6,648 bases of DNA from JBFJVD01 sp041624375 (GTDB lineage: Bacteria; Chloroflexota; Anaerolineae; Anaerolineales; E44-bin32). The notes under the pieces were generated by a model. It saw only the letters and a program-made list of their open reading frames with translations. It had not been told where the DNA came from and searched no databases. This document shows, in pieces, positions 4,998 to 6,648 of this stretch. The DNA is taken from positions 1-6,648 of the forward strand of contig JBFJVD010000167.1 in NCBI GenBank assembly GCA_041624375.1, given 5' to 3'. The position numbers were made by a program, and so were the translations under genes. The number at the start of each line of letters is the position of its first letter. Positions within the stretch are counted from its first letter, which is position 1.

Positions 4998-6648
4998 AAC
5001 CGATTCCATGCCTCGGCGGTACGCTTTGACGGCGTCGGCGACGCGATCGGCCTTCATATACGCATCGCCGAGGGCTTGCCAGAGGCGAGGCGCATCAGGT
5101 TCCTTCTCAAGTGCGAATTCGATGTCTTCAATGACGGTATTGAGCCCCGCCTTCTTCTTTAGCAGTACGCCGTAGAAGGTGGCGGCGCGGTCTTCATTGC
5201 CTTCGGCGAGCTCGCGTCGTGCAGTCTCGAGAATTTCATCCGGGTTCATCCCCCGGCCGTAGGCCCGAACGGCATCCGAGGTGCGGTCGCTCTTCAGGTA
5301 GGCGTCGCCCAGCAGTTCCCACAGCTCGCGGGCATCCGGGAATTGATCGACGCCGAGCTCGAGATCGGCGGTGACCTTCTCCAGGTCTTCTCCGGCGCGC
5401 AGGAGTTCACGGTACAGTTCGCTGGCGCGCGCGCGATCTCCGGAGGCGAGCGCATGACGCGCCGCCGCCAGCGGCGCCATCTCGTCGGGAGGGGTAGGGA
5501 CGGACACTGGTTGCTCAGCCTCAACCGGCGTCGGAGCAGCCTCTTCTTCCAGCGCAGCTTCCAGGGCCTCCGGCTCCGCTTCGGGCGGCACCGAAAGCTC
5601 AGACTCGGGCTCCGGAGGGACGGTCTGCACGTCGGGCTCAGCCTCAGCCGGGGGTCGCAGCCACTCGGGGACTTCAATCTCGGCCTCGGGCGCGGCGGCA
5701 GCGGGCTCCTCCGCCGGACGAAGCCATTCCGGTTCATCCTCTGCAGGCCCGCTTGGCTCCTGCGCTTCAGCCGGCAAGACTTCAGGCTCGTCCGGAAGGA
5801 CATCGCCGGGAGCCTCCGCTTCGAGCCCTACCGCAGGAGGGGGCGCCTCAGCTTCCTCGGGCGTGAAAACGGGAGGTAGCGTATCGTCGAGTGCGGCGAT
5901 CGCTTCGTCGGATTCGGCGAGCTCATGCAGCCAATCGGGGGCCTCCTCTGCGACCTGGAACTCCTCGGAAGGTTCGAGGGTCGCTTCCTCGAGTGGCGGC
6001 TCGGCTTCTTCCGGTGCAAAGGCGGGTGGCAGGGTATCTTCAAGCGAATCGATCGCTTCTTCAGAGTCGGCGAGCTCATGCAGCCAATCGGGAGCTTCCT
6101 CCGCCGCCTGTATGTCCTCGGCTGGTTCAGGGGCCGCCTCCTCAAGAGGCGGCTCGAGCGCAACTTCGGGCTCTTCAGGCTCAACGGTGAGCCAATCTGG
6201 CAGCGCTTCGGCAGCCATCTCCGCTTGATCGGAGGGCTCTTCTTCCAGCTCGACGGGGTGTTCCAGCCACTCCGGCATCTCCGTCTCGGCTTCGGGGACT
6301 TCGGATGGAGCTTCCGCCTCTGCGCCGACTTCCATATCAATACCGCGCTCATCTGCGAGTCGCTCGAGCCATTCCAGGCCCTCTTCCGGTGCTTCGGGCG
6401 GCGCTTCTTCCCCGATCAGGCCCTCAGGTTCCAGTCGCTCTTCGGGGGCGGTCAGCAGCTCTTCTTCGCTCGCACCCTGGCGAGCGGCAAGGCCTTCGAG
6501 CCAGGCGAACACTTCGTCTTCACCCATGCCTTCGAGGGATGCAGCATCCAGCTCGCCTGAGCCAGGGAGCTCCGCACTCGGTGCGGCTGGCGCCTCTTCC
6601 ACCGGTGTCAGGGGCGCGGTATCCTCCGGTTCGGCCGTGACGTCCTGA
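4995..6648 (-). CDS. acidic WL-motif repeat protein with C-terminal TPR-like tandem repeat (5' partial)
   Basis: Function is not recognised. The visible 550 residues fall into two parts. The first (about 6648-5480) is low-complexity, very rich in Glu, Pro and Ala, and probably disordered. Its eight Trp residues all occur as Trp-Leu, seven of them after Asp or Glu (DWL or EWL), at codons ending at 6503, 6371, 6269, 6194, 6086, 5933, 5726 and 5663. The second part (5486-5007) is two copies of an 80-residue helical unit with the TPR-like motif LGDAYxKxDRxxDAVxAYxRGM. No signal peptide or membrane segment is seen. The first possible start inside the window is a GTG at 6602, but it has no strong ribosome site. 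The frame stays open, with the same Glu/Pro composition, to the window edge, so the gene almost certainly begins outside. A protein-protein scaffold role is likely by inference only. It lies 70 bp upstream of ndk, with a terminator-like hairpin between them. Confidence 0.8.
   Translation of the reverse strand, partial: QDVTAEPEDTAPLTPVEEAPAAPSAELPGSGELDAASLEGMGEDEVFAWLEGLAARQGASEEELLTAPEERLEPEGLIGEEAPPEAPEEGLEWLERLADERGIDMEVGAEAEAPSEVPEAETEMPEWLEHPVELEEEPSDQAEMAAEALPDWLTVEPEEPEVALEPPLEEAAPEPAEDIQAAEEAPDWLHELADSEEAIDSLEDTLPPAFAPEEAEPPLEEATLEPSEEFQVAEEAPDWLHELAESDEAIAALDDTLPPVFTPEEAEAPPPAVGLEAEAPGDVLPDEPEVLPAEAQEPSGPAEDEPEWLRPAEEPAAAAPEAEIEVPEWLRPPAEAEPDVQTVPPEPESELSVPPEAEPEALEAALEEEAAPTPVEAEQPVSVPTPPDEMAPLAAARHALASGDRARASELYRELLRAGEDLEKVTADLELGVDQFPDARELWELLGDAYLKSDRTSDAVRAYGRGMNPDEILETARRELAEGNEDRAATFYGVLLKKKAGLNTVIEDIEFALEKEPDAPRLWQALGDAYMKADRVADAVKAYRRGMESV
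5007..5486 (-). repeat. tandem 80-residue TPR-like repeat (two units)
   Basis: Unit A is 5486-5247 and unit B is 5246-5007, read on the minus strand, an exact 240-bp offset without gaps. The best conserved part is the end of each unit: LWELLGDAYLKSDRTSDAV against LWQALGDAYMKADRVADAV, then AYxRGM. The start of each unit also aligns (ARHALASGDRARASELYREL with ARRELAEGNEDRAATFYGVL). This is an internal gene duplication, now diverged. Confidence 0.75.
5820..6125 (-). repeat. tandem 51-codon (153-bp) repeat around the DWLHELA motif
   Basis: Copy 1 (6125-5973) and copy 2 (5972-5820) encode closely similar segments. Each has AEEAPDWLHELA, then an Asp/Glu-Ala stretch, then DTLPP and PEEAE. A 26-nt block is identical at 5914-5939 and 6067-6092, which gives the 153-bp period directly. 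A partial third copy, with PDWL followed by EPPLEEA, lies just upstream at about 6200-6126. The high identity suggests a recent duplication by slippage or unequal exchange. Confidence 0.8.

Noticed and set aside
5820..6125. CRISPR-like array from the regular repeat
   Set aside because: There are only two full copies, they are in frame inside a coding sequence, and the whole unit is repeated instead of alternating with unique spacers.
5343..6560. Long open frames on the plus strand opposite the acidic repeat gene
   Set aside because: They arise from the biased Glu/Ala/Pro codons of the minus-strand gene; their products are Ser/Gly- or Arg/Leu-rich mirror sequences with no domain.

Overview
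This GC-rich window of 6.6 kb reads as a piece of a bacterial chromosome with eight protein genes in three transcription blocks. The organism is most likely a Chloroflexota bacterium of the Anaerolineae type. That rests on overall style: an acidic WL-motif/TPR protein, a Tat-exported L,D-transpeptidase and leaderless-looking starts. It is an inference, with no marker gene to settle it. I see no mobile element, CRISPR array, rRNA or tRNA.

Left block (3-1034, minus strand): a Tat-signal L,D-transpeptidase (YkuD fold) of the cell envelope. A stretch of about 370 bp without a convincing gene (1070-1440) separates it from the divergent plus-strand block. Both divergent genes have a sigma70-like -10 box only 6 to 8 nt before the ATG and no usable Shine-Dalgarno site, so both are probably leaderless.

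Middle block (1461-3715, plus strand): a tight operon of alpha/beta hydrolase, thpR (RNA 2',3'-cyclic phosphodiesterase), a TIGR00725/SLOG (LOG-like) Rossmann protein and rsfS (ribosomal silencing factor). The first three genes overlap by 4 nt at each junction, and rsfS follows within 7 nt with its own Shine-Dalgarno site. Two of the four products (ThpR, RsfS) act in RNA or ribosome biology. The SLOG protein probably binds a nucleotide or a cofactor.

Right block (3736-6648, minus strand), in transcription order: a large acidic protein with repeated WL motifs and a C-terminal TPR-like tandem repeat, whose 5' end lies outside the window; then ndk (nucleoside diphosphate kinase); then a sirtuin (CobB-type deacylase). 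A strong hairpin with a T-run lies between the acidic protein gene and ndk, and its T-run abuts the ndk Shine-Dalgarno site. The sirtuin converges on rsfS, with a small hairpin and T-run at its stop codon.

Most genes here are ordinary housekeeping genes. The least explained parts are the acidic WL-repeat/TPR protein, the ndk leader hairpin and the pair of leaderless promoters. I found no convincing new multi-gene system.
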